Source of the DNA: Stieleria neptunia
GTDB taxonomy: Bacteria > Planctomycetota > Planctomycetia > Pirellulales > Pirellulaceae
DNA length: 64,000 nucleotides
NCBI RefSeq assembly: GCF_007754155.1
Contig: NZ_CP037423.1
Coordinates: 6,072,567 to 6,136,566 of the forward strand
Direction of reading: 5' to 3'
This document shows, in pieces, positions 1 to 9,640 of the stretch (the first letter of the stretch is position 1; the number at the start of each line of letters is the position of its first letter). The position numbers and the translations under genes are program-made. The notes beneath the pieces are model-generated. The model saw only the letters and a program-made list of their open reading frames with translations. It was not told where the DNA came from and did no database searches.

Positions 1-1449
1 GAATACGATCCGTCGACGTTTCGCTTGCTGGTCGTCGATAACGAAGCGGCGCACGCACGAGCGATGACGGAAAGTCTGGAAAAGGTCGGTTACAAGTGCA
101 CGGTCGCGACCAGCGGCCCCGAAGCGGCCACGTTGATCGAGCGTGACACGTTCGACATCATCATCACCGACATGGTGATGAACGACGTCGACGGCATGAA
201 ACTGTTGAAGCTGGCCGGTCAACGATTGCCCGACGCGGAAGTGGTGATGGTGACCGGCCACGCCACGGTCCCCATCGCCGTCGAAGCGATGCAGCAGGGC
301 GCGTTCAATTTTCTCGAAAAACCGATCACGCCGAGCCGCTTGCGTGCGATCGTGGAAAAAGCCGTCGGTGCGGTCAGCCTGCGCCGTCAGAACAGCGAAC
401 TGATGTCGCGATTGGACGAGCGTTTCGGGTTCGAAGGCATCATCTACACCAGCAAGAAGATGCAGCAGGTGATCGATCGGTTGCGGCGCATCGCTGCGAC
501 CGACGCGACCGTTCTGATCACCGGCGAAAATGGAACCGGAAAAGAGATTGTCGCCCAGGCCGTTCACCAAAACAGCCCGCGACGGAACAAGCCGATCGTG
601 GCGATCAACACCGGCGCGATCGCAGAAAACCTGGTCGAGAGTGAATTGTTCGGACACGTCAAAGGTGCCTTCACCGGTGCCGATGCCGACCGCATCGGTG
701 CCTTCGAATATGCCAACGGCGGCACGCTGTTCCTAGACGAAGTCGGCGACATGCCGATGAGCACCCAGATCAAATTGCTGCGAGTGTTAGAGGAAAGCAA
801 GATCACTCGCGTCGGCGACAACAAAGCGATCAAGGTCAACGTCCGTTTGATCTCGGCCACCAATCGCCCGTTGGAAGCGATGATCGATGCCGGCACCTTC
901 CGAAGCGATCTCTACTTTCGTTTGAAAGTCGTGACCGTGGAATTGCCGGCGCTGCGGGAACGCCGCGAAGACGTGATCCCGTTGATGGATCATTTCCGCA
1001 AGATGTTCTTGCGACGACACGACAAGCCCGCGGCGCACTTCACACCCGCCGTCACCAAACGCTTCTTCGCCTACGATTGGCCGGGCAACGTCCGCGAGTT
1101 GCGAAACTTTGTGGAAATGATGGTGGTACTGGACACCGACGGCAAACTGGATGTGGAAGACCTGCCGCCAGAACTGGTCGATGACGAAGCCGGTGAACAC
1201 GCAGCGGAAGAAATCACTCTGCCGACGATCAGTGCCGATACCGATTCCAACCTGATCGGCCAGCCGCTCAGTGTGATCGAACGTTGGGCGATCGAAAAAA
1301 CGCTCCAATTGACCAACGACAACCGAGAAGAAGCCGCCAAAATCCTCGGTATCGGCGCCCGAACGCTCTATCGTCGTTTGGACCAGTACAAGAAAGAAAG
1401 CGACGAGGAAGATGGCGAGAGCGGCGACGCCGGTTCGGACGACGCTTAG
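1..1449 (+). CDS. Sigma-54-dependent response regulator (NtrC family), 5' end outside window
   Basis: This is a two-component regulator that activates sigma-54 promoters. The frame is open from base 1, and the residues before the first possible TTG start (base 25) already read like receiver sequence, so the true start lies upstream. Numbering from base 25, the receiver domain has its phospho-acceptor Asp49 (IIITDM) and Lys99. The AAA+ domain shows Walker A GENGTGKE (167-174), the sigma-54 contact motif GAFTGA (214-219) and Walker B LFLDE (235-239). A Fis-type helix-turn-helix lies near residue 440. All three domains are intact, so it should be a working enhancer-binding protein. The cognate kinase is presumably upstream, outside the window. 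The target genes cannot be told from the sequence. The next gene is on the opposite strand and converges on it with only 6 bases between. Confidence 0.93.
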   Translation, partial: EYDPSTFRLLVVDNEAAHARAMTESLEKVGYKCTVATSGPEAATLIERDTFDIIITDMVMNDVDGMKLLKLAGQRLPDAEVVMVTGHATVPIAVEAMQQGAFNFLEKPITPSRLRAIVEKAVGAVSLRRQNSELMSRLDERFGFEGIIYTSKKMQQVIDRLRRIAATDATVLITGENGTGKEIVAQAVHQNSPRRNKPIVAINTGAIAENLVESELFGHVKGAFTGADADRIGAFEYANGGTLFLDEVGDMPMSTQIKLLRVLEESKITRVGDNKAIKVNVRLISATNRPLEAMIDAGTFRSDLYFRLKVVTVELPALRERREDVIPLMDHFRKMFLRRHDKPAAHFTPAVTKRFFAYDWPGNVRELRNFVEMMVVLDTDGKLDVEDLPPELVDDEAGEHAAEEITLPTISADTDSNLIGQPLSVIERWAIEKTLQLTNDNREEAAKILGIGARTLYRRLDQYKKESDEEDGESGDAGSDDA

Positions 1450-1455
1450 ACGGGC

Positions 1456-3381
1456 TTACTTTTGCGTCGTTGTGGACTTCGACAACGCTTCCAAAATCGC
1501 CTGCTTGCTGTGGTGACGATCCGCCAAGTCCCGCAACTGCTGACGCGTCAACGTTTCCCGGCCCGGCAGGCTGAACTCGGCAAATTCATCCACCGCGATC
1601 ACGTACTTCGCATCGCCCAATCGATCGACACCGAGGGGCTGCCACGGCGAATCCGCATTTTCTCGCATTTGCGGCGGACGCACGTAGTTGGCGTTTAGTT
1701 TGACCATCCGGACACCGAGTGTGCCCCACAAACGAGTTGTATCGACTATCGGGTCATACAAGATCGGAACCGACACACGGGTGTCGACGGCAAGGTCCCG
1801 GTGCGTGAGATCGGCCAGCCAGACTTCGGCGCTGCGGTAGGCATCCTCGACGTCGACGGCTTCCTCGTCGCGCAGTTCGGGAGCTAATCCGATGTCATCG
1901 CAAGCCACCAAATAGAATCCGTAAAACAGCTGCTTGATCGATGCCAGTTCGGATTGCAGATCAGTTTCCCGTTGGCCCTCTTCACGCCAGCCGTGAAGCT
2001 GGCCCAATTCGGCTTCGTGATTGACGTGTAGAAAGGATTCCAGGAAGGCGTAGCTGCGGGCGGTGCGAAGATAAAACGTGGCACAGGGTTCGACGCGCAA
2101 TCGCGGCCGGATCTTGCGAGGGGGCAGTGCCGAAGTGACGTCGGCGGGGCCAAGTTGCCTGGCGTGCGTCTCACGACGCTTGGTGATCAACGCCTGAAAG
2201 GCTTGGATCAACCGACGTTTGTATTTCGCCGTCAGCAGCAATTTCTGACTTTCTTTCCCACGCGACGGCAACAGCAGCGTTTCCAAGGCATGGATCTGCT
2301 GGTCGTACCAACCGCTATCCTGACGCGGTGTCAGATCCACCTCACCCGACCGAATCCGTCGAATCAATTCCACCATCAGGTTCGTCTGTGCCGCCGTACC
2401 GCTGGAGAACATCCGGTTGAACAGCTCCGTTTCACGACTGGTCGACGACGGCAGAACGCTGACCACCGGACGTTGCACGTGGTGCCGTCGGGCCAGTTCC
2501 GGCAACTCGGCATCGGTTCCAATCAACTGGCTCAGGTTCAAGCCGTCCGGTGGGTTGGTCAGCCTGGAATAGAAGTCGACCAATTCCAGGTATTCCCGAC
2601 GCAGCGTTTCATCGGACGCGAGGACATCGGCAATCTCGCGCGGCACCGCGACATGGTCTTGATCAAAACGATATTGCAGGAAACGAAAGAATTTCCAAAC
2701 CCGCCGCAAGTCATCGTTCCAGGTGTAAAAGGAGATGGGTTTCGATCGCGACGGATCCGATTGAAACTCCTGCAACCAAGCATCCGCAGCGGCTTGCTGG
2801 TGCGCGTCCAACGGAACCGGTCGATCGGCCAGCTGCAGCGCCGCGGCGAGAAATCCACGGGCCTGACTCCGGGCCGGCAGTGCGGAGAACAAGTCATTGA
2901 CAACGTCCACCGCGGAAGGAGAAAAGCCGGCATCACCCCGAAAACAGGCCAAGTCCAATGCCGCGTACAATCCGTCGTCAAATTGTTTGGCAAATCCATC
3001 GAGCATGTTGGCGCTCGGTAGCACGGTCAGCCCGCTGCGTTGGGATTCCCGAATCGCATCGGCGTAGGTCGCATAGAGCCGCGTCATTGCGGTCTCTCGG
3101 TCCGGCCGGATGTCGGGACAATCCAATCGGATGACGGCCGCGCTGTGGTTGATCTGCCAACCCTCGTAGTCTCGGCGATCGACCCGTTGCGGGTCAAAGT
3201 CGGGATGTAAATCTTCCAAACGGTCATCGACGAGCGTCAAATCATCCAGCGGATCCGGGCTGGGGTGGACGTCCGTGCGTTCGATCGTGACATAAAAGGC
3301 GTTCTGCCACGCCCCGTAACCGAGGACTCCACCGACAGCGACCAAAACCAAAAAAACTCGCGAAACGGACGCCTTGCTCAT
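1456..3381 (-). CDS. Membrane-anchored hypothetical protein
   Basis: I do not recognise this family. From the ATG at 3381 the protein has about 641 residues. It begins MSKASVSR, followed by one hydrophobic segment (about residues 7-25) that would anchor it in the inner membrane or act as an uncleaved signal. The rest is soluble, rich in Arg, Asp and Leu, with no motif I can name. The start at 3381 is preferred over an upstream in-frame ATG at 3411 because an AGGAG-type ribosome site lies about 5 bases before it. It ends 6 bases from the convergent regulator gene. No function is proposed. Confidence 0.75.
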   Translation of the reverse strand: MSKASVSRVFLVLVAVGGVLGYGAWQNAFYVTIERTDVHPSPDPLDDLTLVDDRLEDLHPDFDPQRVDRRDYEGWQINHSAAVIRLDCPDIRPDRETAMTRLYATYADAIRESQRSGLTVLPSANMLDGFAKQFDDGLYAALDLACFRGDAGFSPSAVDVVNDLFSALPARSQARGFLAAALQLADRPVPLDAHQQAAADAWLQEFQSDPSRSKPISFYTWNDDLRRVWKFFRFLQYRFDQDHVAVPREIADVLASDETLRREYLELVDFYSRLTNPPDGLNLSQLIGTDAELPELARRHHVQRPVVSVLPSSTSRETELFNRMFSSGTAAQTNLMVELIRRIRSGEVDLTPRQDSGWYDQQIHALETLLLPSRGKESQKLLLTAKYKRRLIQAFQALITKRRETHARQLGPADVTSALPPRKIRPRLRVEPCATFYLRTARSYAFLESFLHVNHEAELGQLHGWREEGQRETDLQSELASIKQLFYGFYLVACDDIGLAPELRDEEAVDVEDAYRSAEVWLADLTHRDLAVDTRVSVPILYDPIVDTTRLWGTLGVRMVKLNANYVRPPQMRENADSPWQPLGVDRLGDAKYVIAVDEFAEFSLPGRETLTRQQLRDLADRHHSKQAILEALSKSTTTQK

Positions 3382-3511
3382 CGCTCCTCTCCCAGGATAG
3401 AGATCGATCAAAGGTGATTGGTGTGGCTCCTATCACCTGTGTGACGACGTCGACAGCCATGCGGATTTTGAAATCCAAGAAGTTTTTGGCCGATTGCAAG
3501 AGTAGCGGTTT

Positions 3512-3592
3512 TTAGCGGAACGGCGCGAGCCGTCCGGTGATGCTGCCGTAGGGCCGGTGTGGGGGACCGGAGGGCTCGCGCCCTGCCGCTAA
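3512..3592. repeat. Outer-type hairpin element, copy A (no insert)
   Basis: It starts TTAGCGGAACGGCGCGAGCC and ends GGCTCGCGCCCTGCCGCTAA, an imperfect inverted repeat of about 25 bases per arm. Related ends occur at 12272, 25039-25226 and 26742-26942. In those copies a second 67-68 bp element sits inside. This copy lacks it and is only 81 bases long. Confidence 0.75.
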
Positions 3593-3717
3593 ATTGAGAA
3601 GCGAACATGAATCACCATGGCTCCCCTCTCCCCCCAATTCCTGGCGAGCCTAAGCGAGTCAGGAATTGGGGGAGAGGGGAGCCATCTTGGGGTAAGTCGC
3701 TTCTCGATTTAGCGGTA
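3587..3717. repeat. Nested inverted repeat (two hairpins, one inside the other)
   Basis: The outer arms are CCGCTAAATTGAGAAGC (from 3586) and its complement near 3700-3716, with one mismatch. The inner arms are 3617-3643 and 3660-3685, which pair over 26 bases with a single-base bulge, around a 16-base spacer (3644-3659). The left outer arm overlaps the end of the hairpin element at 3512-3592. The structure could fold strongly in RNA or DNA. It may be a mobile REP-like unit or a terminator for the minus-strand HEAT gene, although it is GC- and C-rich rather than U-tailed. Confidence 0.7.
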
Positions 3718-3765
3718 TGGAGCTCGTGCCCTGCCGCTAACAAACAACGGAATTGCCGGTGGGCT

Positions 3766-3863
3766 CCCCGCTTCAAACGCCCCGCTTCAAACGCCCCGCT
3801 TCAAACGCCCCGCTTCAAACGCCCCGCTTCAAACGCCCCGCTTCAAGCGCCCGGCTTCAGGCG
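3766..3863. repeat. 14-bp tandem repeat running into a stop codon
   Basis: There are five perfect copies of CCCCGCTTCAAACG (3766-3835), a sixth with one change (3836-3849) and a seventh with two (3850-3863). The sixth and seventh lie in the last codons of the minus-strand HEAT-repeat gene, and the sixth contributes its TGA stop (3843-3845). The divergence gradient suggests the array grew outward from the end of the coding sequence. Confidence 0.92.
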
Positions 3864-5723
3864 GCTGACGTCGACGCCTTTCTTGCGCAGCTGTTGTGCG
3901 ATCTCCAATGCCGCGGCCGTCGCGTCGTCCTTCACTGCGGGGATCTGCTTGGCATCGATCGCCAGTTTCAACCCCGCAACGCTGGGGTGCAATTTCAAGA
4001 CATCCAAGACCAGCCTTTGCTCATCGACTCGGCTGGCCACGTCCAGCGCCTGTTTGCACATCTCGGCGCGGTTGCGTTCCGGCATCGAAAACTTCCTCGC
4101 CAGTCCGATGTAGCCACGCAGCGCACGCACCTGATACTTCTCCGCCGGGGCGGTCGTGGACAAGTCCAACAAAACCGGTGCGGCATCCAAGTTGTTCCAC
4201 TTGCCCAGTAAACGACTGGCGGTGTCCTGCAATTCTGGATCGGAACTTTTGGCCGACGTGGCGAGGGTCTGCAATGCCGTCGTGCCACTGACATCGCTGA
4301 GGATCTCCAGGAGAACCGTTTTCGTTTCTGCTGGTGCGCGACCGATCGCCGATGCGAGTTCCGCCGCACAAGCCTCGCGGTCGGGCATGCGGACACTCGC
4401 CGCTTTCAGAGCTTGGCGGGCAATCGCGGCATCTTCGCTGCGTTTGGGAGCGACGACCTGCTCGACCAACAAGGGCAGCTTTTGCAGACTGACCGTTTCC
4501 CCGAGCGCGATCAGGGCGGCAGCGCGAACGGCAGGATCGGAATGTTCGAGTGCGCGGACCAGATCAGGAACCGCATCGATGCGCCGGCTGCCGACCAAGT
4601 CGATCAGCAGCGGATAGCTTTTCCCTGTCGCGTCGGGCAGCATCGCAACAATGGTCGCGTCGACGCCGGCGCCGGGTAGTTCGGCCAGCGTGTCCTTGGC
4701 CGCTTGGGCGAGTTCCGTGTCTTGGTCCAAAGCAATCGTCAACAACGGTGAAAGAACGGAAACATCACCCACGCGTTTGAGAGCATCAATGGCGGACACA
4801 CGGACTTGTTTGTCACCGGATTGTGCGGCCTGCAACACTGCATCCAGGACAACGGTTTCGGTTCGATCGGCCATCGCTTGAACGATCAAGGCGGCCCGCT
4901 GCGGAGTCGCTCGTGTCAATTCTTTCGCCAGGGCATGGTCCACGTCGCCGCCGGGAAACTCGCGCGCCGTGCCGAGTGCGAGCTGAAACAGTTTCTTGTT
5001 GTCGGATCGAAACGTTTCCATCAACAAGGCGATCCCGTCTTCATGGCGGGATAAAATGGCGCCACGCGTGGCTTCGACAATCCGTTGCATCGGCAGTTCG
5101 GCGTTGCGGATCTGGTCATAGATCTCCGTCGCCGCCCCCGACTTGTCGTCACCGTGTAGCCGCTCGGCACACAGCAAGTAACCTTCGGCAACGGCGCTCC
5201 GGACATCACCGGATGCGATCTGCAGGGCTTGTTGAAGCAATTTCGTTGCCGGCTCATTCCCGATTCGTCCCAGCGCGATGGCGGCGGCCGATGCGACGTC
5301 GGGATCACTGTCCTGTAAACGTGTTCCCAAGATCTCGACCGCGCCGGCGTCCTGACGGACTCCGATCGAATTGATCGTGCCGACCAGAAGTCTGCCGTCG
5401 AGTGTTTGAGTTGCCATTCGCAAGGCTTCGTCTGCCTCGGTGCCCGGAATCACTTCGAGGGCGATTCGCGCCCAGGAGGACAAGTGTGGATTGGGCAGCA
5501 GCTTGGCTAGTTCGGGAACCGCGGTGTTGGATCCATGGATTGCCAGCTTTTTACAGGCGATTGCTTTTTCACCGCCCGCAGCGTCCGAGCGGAGGATGTC
5601 GAGTAGTTCCGTTTCCGTTTCCGCCGCCGAGACCGGGACGGCGGCGACGGACAGGATTGCCAGCGTTGCGATGGAGGCACAGAACAACGTGAAGGTGTGG
5701 AGGGAAGGTCGTGTCGTATGCAT
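3843..5723 (-). CDS. Secreted HEAT-repeat protein
   Basis: The protein has 626 residues. It starts with a cleavable-looking signal peptide (hydrophobic residues about 14-32, ending VSAA). After that it consists of helical repeats of about 30 residues in which Asp, Val, Ala and Leu recur (for example DPDVASAAAIALGRIG near 145). These are typical of HEAT or PBS-lyase repeats and form a superhelical binding scaffold, probably in the periplasm. Planctomycetes carry many such proteins, and the partner cannot be read from the sequence. The last codons are made of the 14-bp tandem repeat, so the C-terminus may vary between strains. The gene lies 74 bases downstream of the oxidoreductase stop, on the same strand, so they could be co-transcribed. 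Confidence 0.85.
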   Translation of the reverse strand: MHTTRPSLHTFTLFCASIATLAILSVAAVPVSAAETETELLDILRSDAAGGEKAIACKKLAIHGSNTAVPELAKLLPNPHLSSWARIALEVIPGTEADEALRMATQTLDGRLLVGTINSIGVRQDAGAVEILGTRLQDSDPDVASAAAIALGRIGNEPATKLLQQALQIASGDVRSAVAEGYLLCAERLHGDDKSGAATEIYDQIRNAELPMQRIVEATRGAILSRHEDGIALLMETFRSDNKKLFQLALGTAREFPGGDVDHALAKELTRATPQRAALIVQAMADRTETVVLDAVLQAAQSGDKQVRVSAIDALKRVGDVSVLSPLLTIALDQDTELAQAAKDTLAELPGAGVDATIVAMLPDATGKSYPLLIDLVGSRRIDAVPDLVRALEHSDPAVRAAALIALGETVSLQKLPLLVEQVVAPKRSEDAAIARQALKAASVRMPDREACAAELASAIGRAPAETKTVLLEILSDVSGTTALQTLATSAKSSDPELQDTASRLLGKWNNLDAAPVLLDLSTTAPAEKYQVRALRGYIGLARKFSMPERNRAEMCKQALDVASRVDEQRLVLDVLKLHPSVAGLKLAIDAKQIPAVKDDATAAALEIAQQLRKKGVDVSRLKPGA

Positions 5724-5797
5724 GGGAGGGGGCCAAGGGCGTTGGGGACGAGTGTGAGCAACAGAAACACAGGCCGAAAGCCTGGTTCACGAGGGCA

Positions 5798-7108
5798 TTA
5801 CAGGCGCCACGGTTCGCGTAGAGCCTCCGAACGCATTCGATTGGCTTGTTCGTCGTTGATGAATTCGTGCGTCGCGTTGTCGTAATTGACTTGGCGATCC
5901 AAATACAACGCAATGTTTGCCGCGTGGCAGGCGATGTGTGCATTGCAGGCCGCGTCGGCATTCCCCTTGGGTTGCCGCCGCGTCTTGACACAGTCCAGGA
6001 AATCGCGGACGTGGAAGGTCGCCGGATAACCGCCGATTTCCGCGACCTCTCTGCCGGCGAGCAACTCCGGAGAACTCAACACCATCTTTCCACTGTCACC
6101 GGCTTCGACCCAGCCGGTTTCGCCTTCGAAGCGTACCGGGCACGACCCCAGCGGGATCCATCCTTTTTCGCGAAAGATCAACTCGGTGCCATTTTCGTAA
6201 CGCGCCACCATCTCGCCATCTTTCGGCGGGTCATATTGCACAGGCGGTGGGCAATCATCGACGGCCCACTGACAGAGGTCGACACAGTGTGACCCCCATT
6301 CCAACACGCCGCCGCCGGAGAAGGCACCGACGAAGCCGCCGCCCTTTTCAAAATTAAAACCGTCCAACAACTTCTTGTTAAACGGGCGCCAAGCGGCCGG
6401 CCCCAGGTACATGTCCCAGTCGACGACTTCCGGATCGGGTTCCGGTTCGGGCCCCAGCCAGCCACTCATCAACGCGTTCATGCCCATCGGGTGGGCGTAG
6501 ACTTTGGTCAGCTTGCCGAGCTTGCCGGTGCGTGCCAGTTCACAGGCGAACGCGAAGTGCGGCAGATTGCGACGTTGCGTTCCGGCTTGGAATACGCGTC
6601 CGGTGCGACGCATCGTTTCGGTCAGGATCAGACTTTGTGCGATGTTCTTGGTCACCGGCTTTTCGCAATACATGTCCTTGCCCGCCTTGGCAGCCGTCAT
6701 CGCCGCGGTCGAATGCCAGTTCGGTCCGGTGGCGATCAACACGGCATCGATGTCGCTGCGGTCGAGCAGATCACGAAAGTCGCGATAGGTCTCGCACTTT
6801 TGATTCCCGTAATGGTCGTCGACGATCTTTTTGACTTCGCCACGACGTTTCTGCTTGACGTCGCAGACCGCGACGAATTGCACATCTTTCTGCGGCAAGA
6901 AACAACTTAGGTCATAGCCTCCGCGTCGGCCGATACCGATTCCGCCCACGACGACTCGTTCGCTGGGAGCGACCGCACCATCCAATCCCAGCGCTGAACT
7001 GGGGATGATCGTCGGCGCCGTGATCGCCGCACCGGCCGTCGCGGCAGCGGTCTTCAAGAAACCTCGGCGAGGTGTTTGGGTGGGAGACTTCACTTGCTTG
7101 TTCGACAT
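5798..7108 (-). CDS. Tat-exported Gfo/Idh/MocA family oxidoreductase
   Basis: This is an NAD(P)-dependent sugar or inositol-type dehydrogenase family member of 436 residues. The N-terminus has a twin-arginine signal (TPRRGFLK, Arg14-Arg15) and a hydrophobic Ala/Thr stretch to about residue 40, so it should be exported folded with its cofactor. The Rossmann glycine motif GIGIGRRG is at 56-63, and the family signature EKPVTKN, with the conserved lysine, is at 149-155. The C-terminal half has the usual alpha/beta substrate domain. Exported members of this family are abundant in planctomycetes and are thought to act on polysaccharide-derived sugars. The sulfatase gene 253 bases upstream fits such a role. 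The substrate is unknown. Confidence 0.9.
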   Translation of the reverse strand: MSNKQVKSPTQTPRRGFLKTAAATAGAAITAPTIIPSSALGLDGAVAPSERVVVGGIGIGRRGGYDLSCFLPQKDVQFVAVCDVKQKRRGEVKKIVDDHYGNQKCETYRDFRDLLDRSDIDAVLIATGPNWHSTAAMTAAKAGKDMYCEKPVTKNIAQSLILTETMRRTGRVFQAGTQRRNLPHFAFACELARTGKLGKLTKVYAHPMGMNALMSGWLGPEPEPDPEVVDWDMYLGPAAWRPFNKKLLDGFNFEKGGGFVGAFSGGGVLEWGSHCVDLCQWAVDDCPPPVQYDPPKDGEMVARYENGTELIFREKGWIPLGSCPVRFEGETGWVEAGDSGKMVLSSPELLAGREVAEIGGYPATFHVRDFLDCVKTRRQPKGNADAACNAHIACHAANIALYLDRQVNYDNATHEFINDEQANRMRSEALREPWRL

Positions 7109-7361
7109 GACCTACCTACCTGATCGTGTGGATCGTTTGACCGTCGGGACCGCTAATCGCTGGGAGCGTGCATTCCCCATGCCGCCAGCATAGCTTTGTC
7201 GCGAGAGCCGTTCCACAGACGGACCAGAATTGCGGTGGCAAACCGATCGCTTTTCCAAACCGCTTCATCAGCTGTGCGAAAGTCGCACCCACGGCGCGCC
7301 CTATCGCGCAGTGCTTACTTGCTATCACGCAGAGCATCAAGGTTGTTGCATCAAATTCGGA

Positions 7362-8801
7362 TCAGTCGTTGGGGTCGACCAGATTTTTCCAATCCGGATA
7401 GATCGGCCGTGATTCGGTCTCTCGACTGCCCCGGCCGACCGGCGCAGGTGGGCATTGTTCGATCACGCCAACTAACTGCTGCCGCACTTGATCGACGCGT
7501 GGGACCAAGTTGCTTTGACCAAGGTCATTCGTTTCTTTCAAATCGACCGGGACGTTGTAAAACCGCCCGTCACGGTACAGTTTGAAATCTTGAGTGCGAA
7601 CGAATTGCCCCGGTGTCTTATTCCAATAGGGTTGATAGTGACACAGCACCCACTGTCGCGGATTGCCCCGCTCGCCCCGAAGCTGCGGTAAAAAGCTGCG
7701 TCCATCGATCGGATCCTCGGGGCCGAGCGTGATTCCGGCTGCGGCGGCCAGCGTCGGATACAAGTCGGTGAACTCGATCAAATCATCCAGCACCAATCCC
7801 GGCGGCGTCGCTCCCTTCCACGAGGCGACCATCGGAACATGGGTCCCCATGTCGGTCATCCCGCCTTTGCCCCCCTTGATGATCTGGCCGTTCCACCGAG
7901 AACTGATCGACGTGTTGGTTCCGTTGTCCGCGGTGAAAATGATGATCGTGTTTTCAAGCTGGTTGAGTTCACGCACCTGATCGACGATTCGGCCGACGAT
8001 TTTGTCCATGTACTGAACCATGGCGACAAAATTCTCTTTCCGCTCCGCTTTGTTTTTGGGCGCTTTGTTGGCGGCTTGGGTTCGCGGGGCATCGCCGATC
8101 GTGTCCGGCGTTTTGACGAACGGATCATGCACCAGCATCATCGGGTAGTAAACGAAGAAGGGATCCCGCTGGTTTTTCAGCATGAAGTCGCAGATGAAAT
8201 CGCACAGCAGGTCCGGTCCGTACTGTTCCAGATTCTCGTCGACAGACTGCATCTGCCCGTTACGCTCCAGCGGAGGGCTCCAAAAGCGTTCGCCTCCGCC
8301 CTCTTTGATTTGCTTGCCCGTCGTGACCTGCCACAGATACGACTCGTCAAAACCCGCTTGTTGGGGCCGGGTCGGTTCATCAAAGCCGGGAAGTTTGTTG
8401 TACAACCCGTTGAGTTGCCATTTGCCGGCGATCGCAGTCTTGTAGCCAGCGGACTTCATCAGATGCCCCAACGTCTTTTCCTTGGGGTTCAGATAGCCGA
8501 AGTGCGTGTAGTTGCGAAAGTTGTACTTGCCCGTCATTAGCTTGACGCGACTGGGCGTGCAAATCGGCGTCGAGTAACAATGATTAAAACGAACGCCATC
8601 GGCGGCCAGGGCATCGATGTGCGGTGTAGAATAGTCTTCGGCCCCATAGCAACTAAACGCTTCCCAGCTGACGTCGTCGGCCATGATCACGATCACGTTC
8701 GGCTTTTCACCGATTTGCCGCGTCGACACGTTGTCAGCCGCAACAGCGTTGAAAAACCCAACCAAGCAGAGAGCGCCGAAAGCGTTGAGGATGTGTTTCA
8801 T
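7362..8801 (-). CDS. Secreted sulfatase (arylsulfatase-type)
   Basis: This is a sulfate-ester hydrolase of 479 residues, exported by an N-terminal signal peptide (about residues 1-21). The metal-binding start IVIMADD has Asp42 and Asp43. The formylglycine motif CTPSR has Cys81, which must be oxidised by a formylglycine-generating enzyme (not in this window). Further conserved features include GKWQLNG and a DNGT segment. Such enzymes desulfate algal polysaccharides, and planctomycetes carry them in large numbers. Size and motif order fit a complete, active enzyme. No substrate can be assigned. Confidence 0.93.
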   Translation of the reverse strand: MKHILNAFGALCLVGFFNAVAADNVSTRQIGEKPNVIVIMADDVSWEAFSCYGAEDYSTPHIDALAADGVRFNHCYSTPICTPSRVKLMTGKYNFRNYTHFGYLNPKEKTLGHLMKSAGYKTAIAGKWQLNGLYNKLPGFDEPTRPQQAGFDESYLWQVTTGKQIKEGGGERFWSPPLERNGQMQSVDENLEQYGPDLLCDFICDFMLKNQRDPFFVYYPMMLVHDPFVKTPDTIGDAPRTQAANKAPKNKAERKENFVAMVQYMDKIVGRIVDQVRELNQLENTIIIFTADNGTNTSISSRWNGQIIKGGKGGMTDMGTHVPMVASWKGATPPGLVLDDLIEFTDLYPTLAAAAGITLGPEDPIDGRSFLPQLRGERGNPRQWVLCHYQPYWNKTPGQFVRTQDFKLYRDGRFYNVPVDLKETNDLGQSNLVPRVDQVRQQLVGVIEQCPPAPVGRGSRETESRPIYPDWKNLVDPND

Positions 8802-8915
8802 GACAGGTCTTCAAATCAAATCAAGCGTGGGTTGTAACAGCGTGCAAGACACACCAACTTAGCCTGCACCCGCTGCTGCGTCACGCCAGCGGACTCCGAA
8901 AAGTCTTCCTCGTCC

Positions 8916-9629
8916 ATGAAAACTCCCCGATCGGTTCACGACCGCGCCCCGCAAGGCCACGACACGATCAGCTTCCTGATCGAAGTGGTCTGGCGATCTG
9001 GGCGAGCGCTGCTGGAGACGTCGATGTGGTGCATTCTGGGCGTGATCGTGTTTTCACAACTCGGCACGCTCGCATGGCTGGTCGGAGCGTTCACGTCGTT
9101 GCCGACGAAGCAAATCCCGCAATTCATGCCCGCGGTGGGATGGACCGTCGGCTTGCTGGTCGGATTGTTTCGAATGGTCACCACGCTTCGAAAGCCGTTC
9201 GGCGTTCCAATCGAAGATGCCGACGACGCGCCAAATCCGCCGGACTCGCCTGAGCAACCTGGTACTCCATCACGTCACCGCGAAGTCGACTTGAAAGCAA
9301 AGTCGACCCGGGCGCTGCGCGCCGGCGGCATCGGCGGGTTGTTGGGGCTGATCGCCGGATTCTTTCTGTCGTTGATGCTGATCGTTGTCTGTACCGCCGG
9401 CATCTTGTCCCCGTTGGCCCCTCGTCGCTGGCGTGACGGTTTTCGTATGGAAACGATCGCCAAGGAACGCCACGGCATACCGTCCAACTCGTTCGAACGC
9501 GACGATGGAACCGGCGCAAGCTTCTGGCATCCGGTCTACGGATCGATTCTCAAATGGACGCTCCCCAAGACCGCGATGGTCGGATGCGTGTTTTGCATCC
9601 TTGCGAAGGATGAAGAGACGAAGTCCTAG
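8916..9629 (+). CDS. Hypothetical membrane protein
   Basis: This 237-residue protein is of no family I recognise. Hydrophobic segments lie at about residues 36-60, 68-86 and 135-160. A charged, proline-rich stretch (DDAPNPPDSPEQPG, about 103-116) sits between the second and third. The C-terminal third is soluble apart from a short hydrophobic run near the end. It starts with an ATG at 8916 and is followed after 48 bases by the EF-hand sulfatase on the same strand. Confidence 0.65.
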   Translation: MKTPRSVHDRAPQGHDTISFLIEVVWRSGRALLETSMWCILGVIVFSQLGTLAWLVGAFTSLPTKQIPQFMPAVGWTVGLLVGLFRMVTTLRKPFGVPIEDADDAPNPPDSPEQPGTPSRHREVDLKAKSTRALRAGGIGGLLGLIAGFFLSLMLIVVCTAGILSPLAPRRWRDGFRMETIAKERHGIPSNSFERDDGTGASFWHPVYGSILKWTLPKTAMVGCVFCILAKDEETKS

Positions 9630-9640
9630 ATGACGACCTT

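Larger units (their letters stand above)
3382..3842. other. Intergenic region packed with palindromes
   Basis: This 460-base gap separates two minus-strand genes. It holds three kinds of repeat, listed separately: an outer-type hairpin element (3512-3592), a nested hairpin (3587-3717) and a 14-bp tandem array (3766-3863). The open frames drawn through it on the plus strand are products of the repeats and show no protein-like composition. Confidence 0.7.

Noticed and set aside
3766..3863. Possible CRISPR array
   Set aside because: The 14-bp units are directly joined with no spacers, and no cas gene is present.
3607..4211. Plus-strand open frames with repeated RFKRPASNAPLQT
   Set aside because: They are translations of the 14-bp tandem array and of the antisense of the HEAT-repeat gene; no ribosome site and no protein-like composition.
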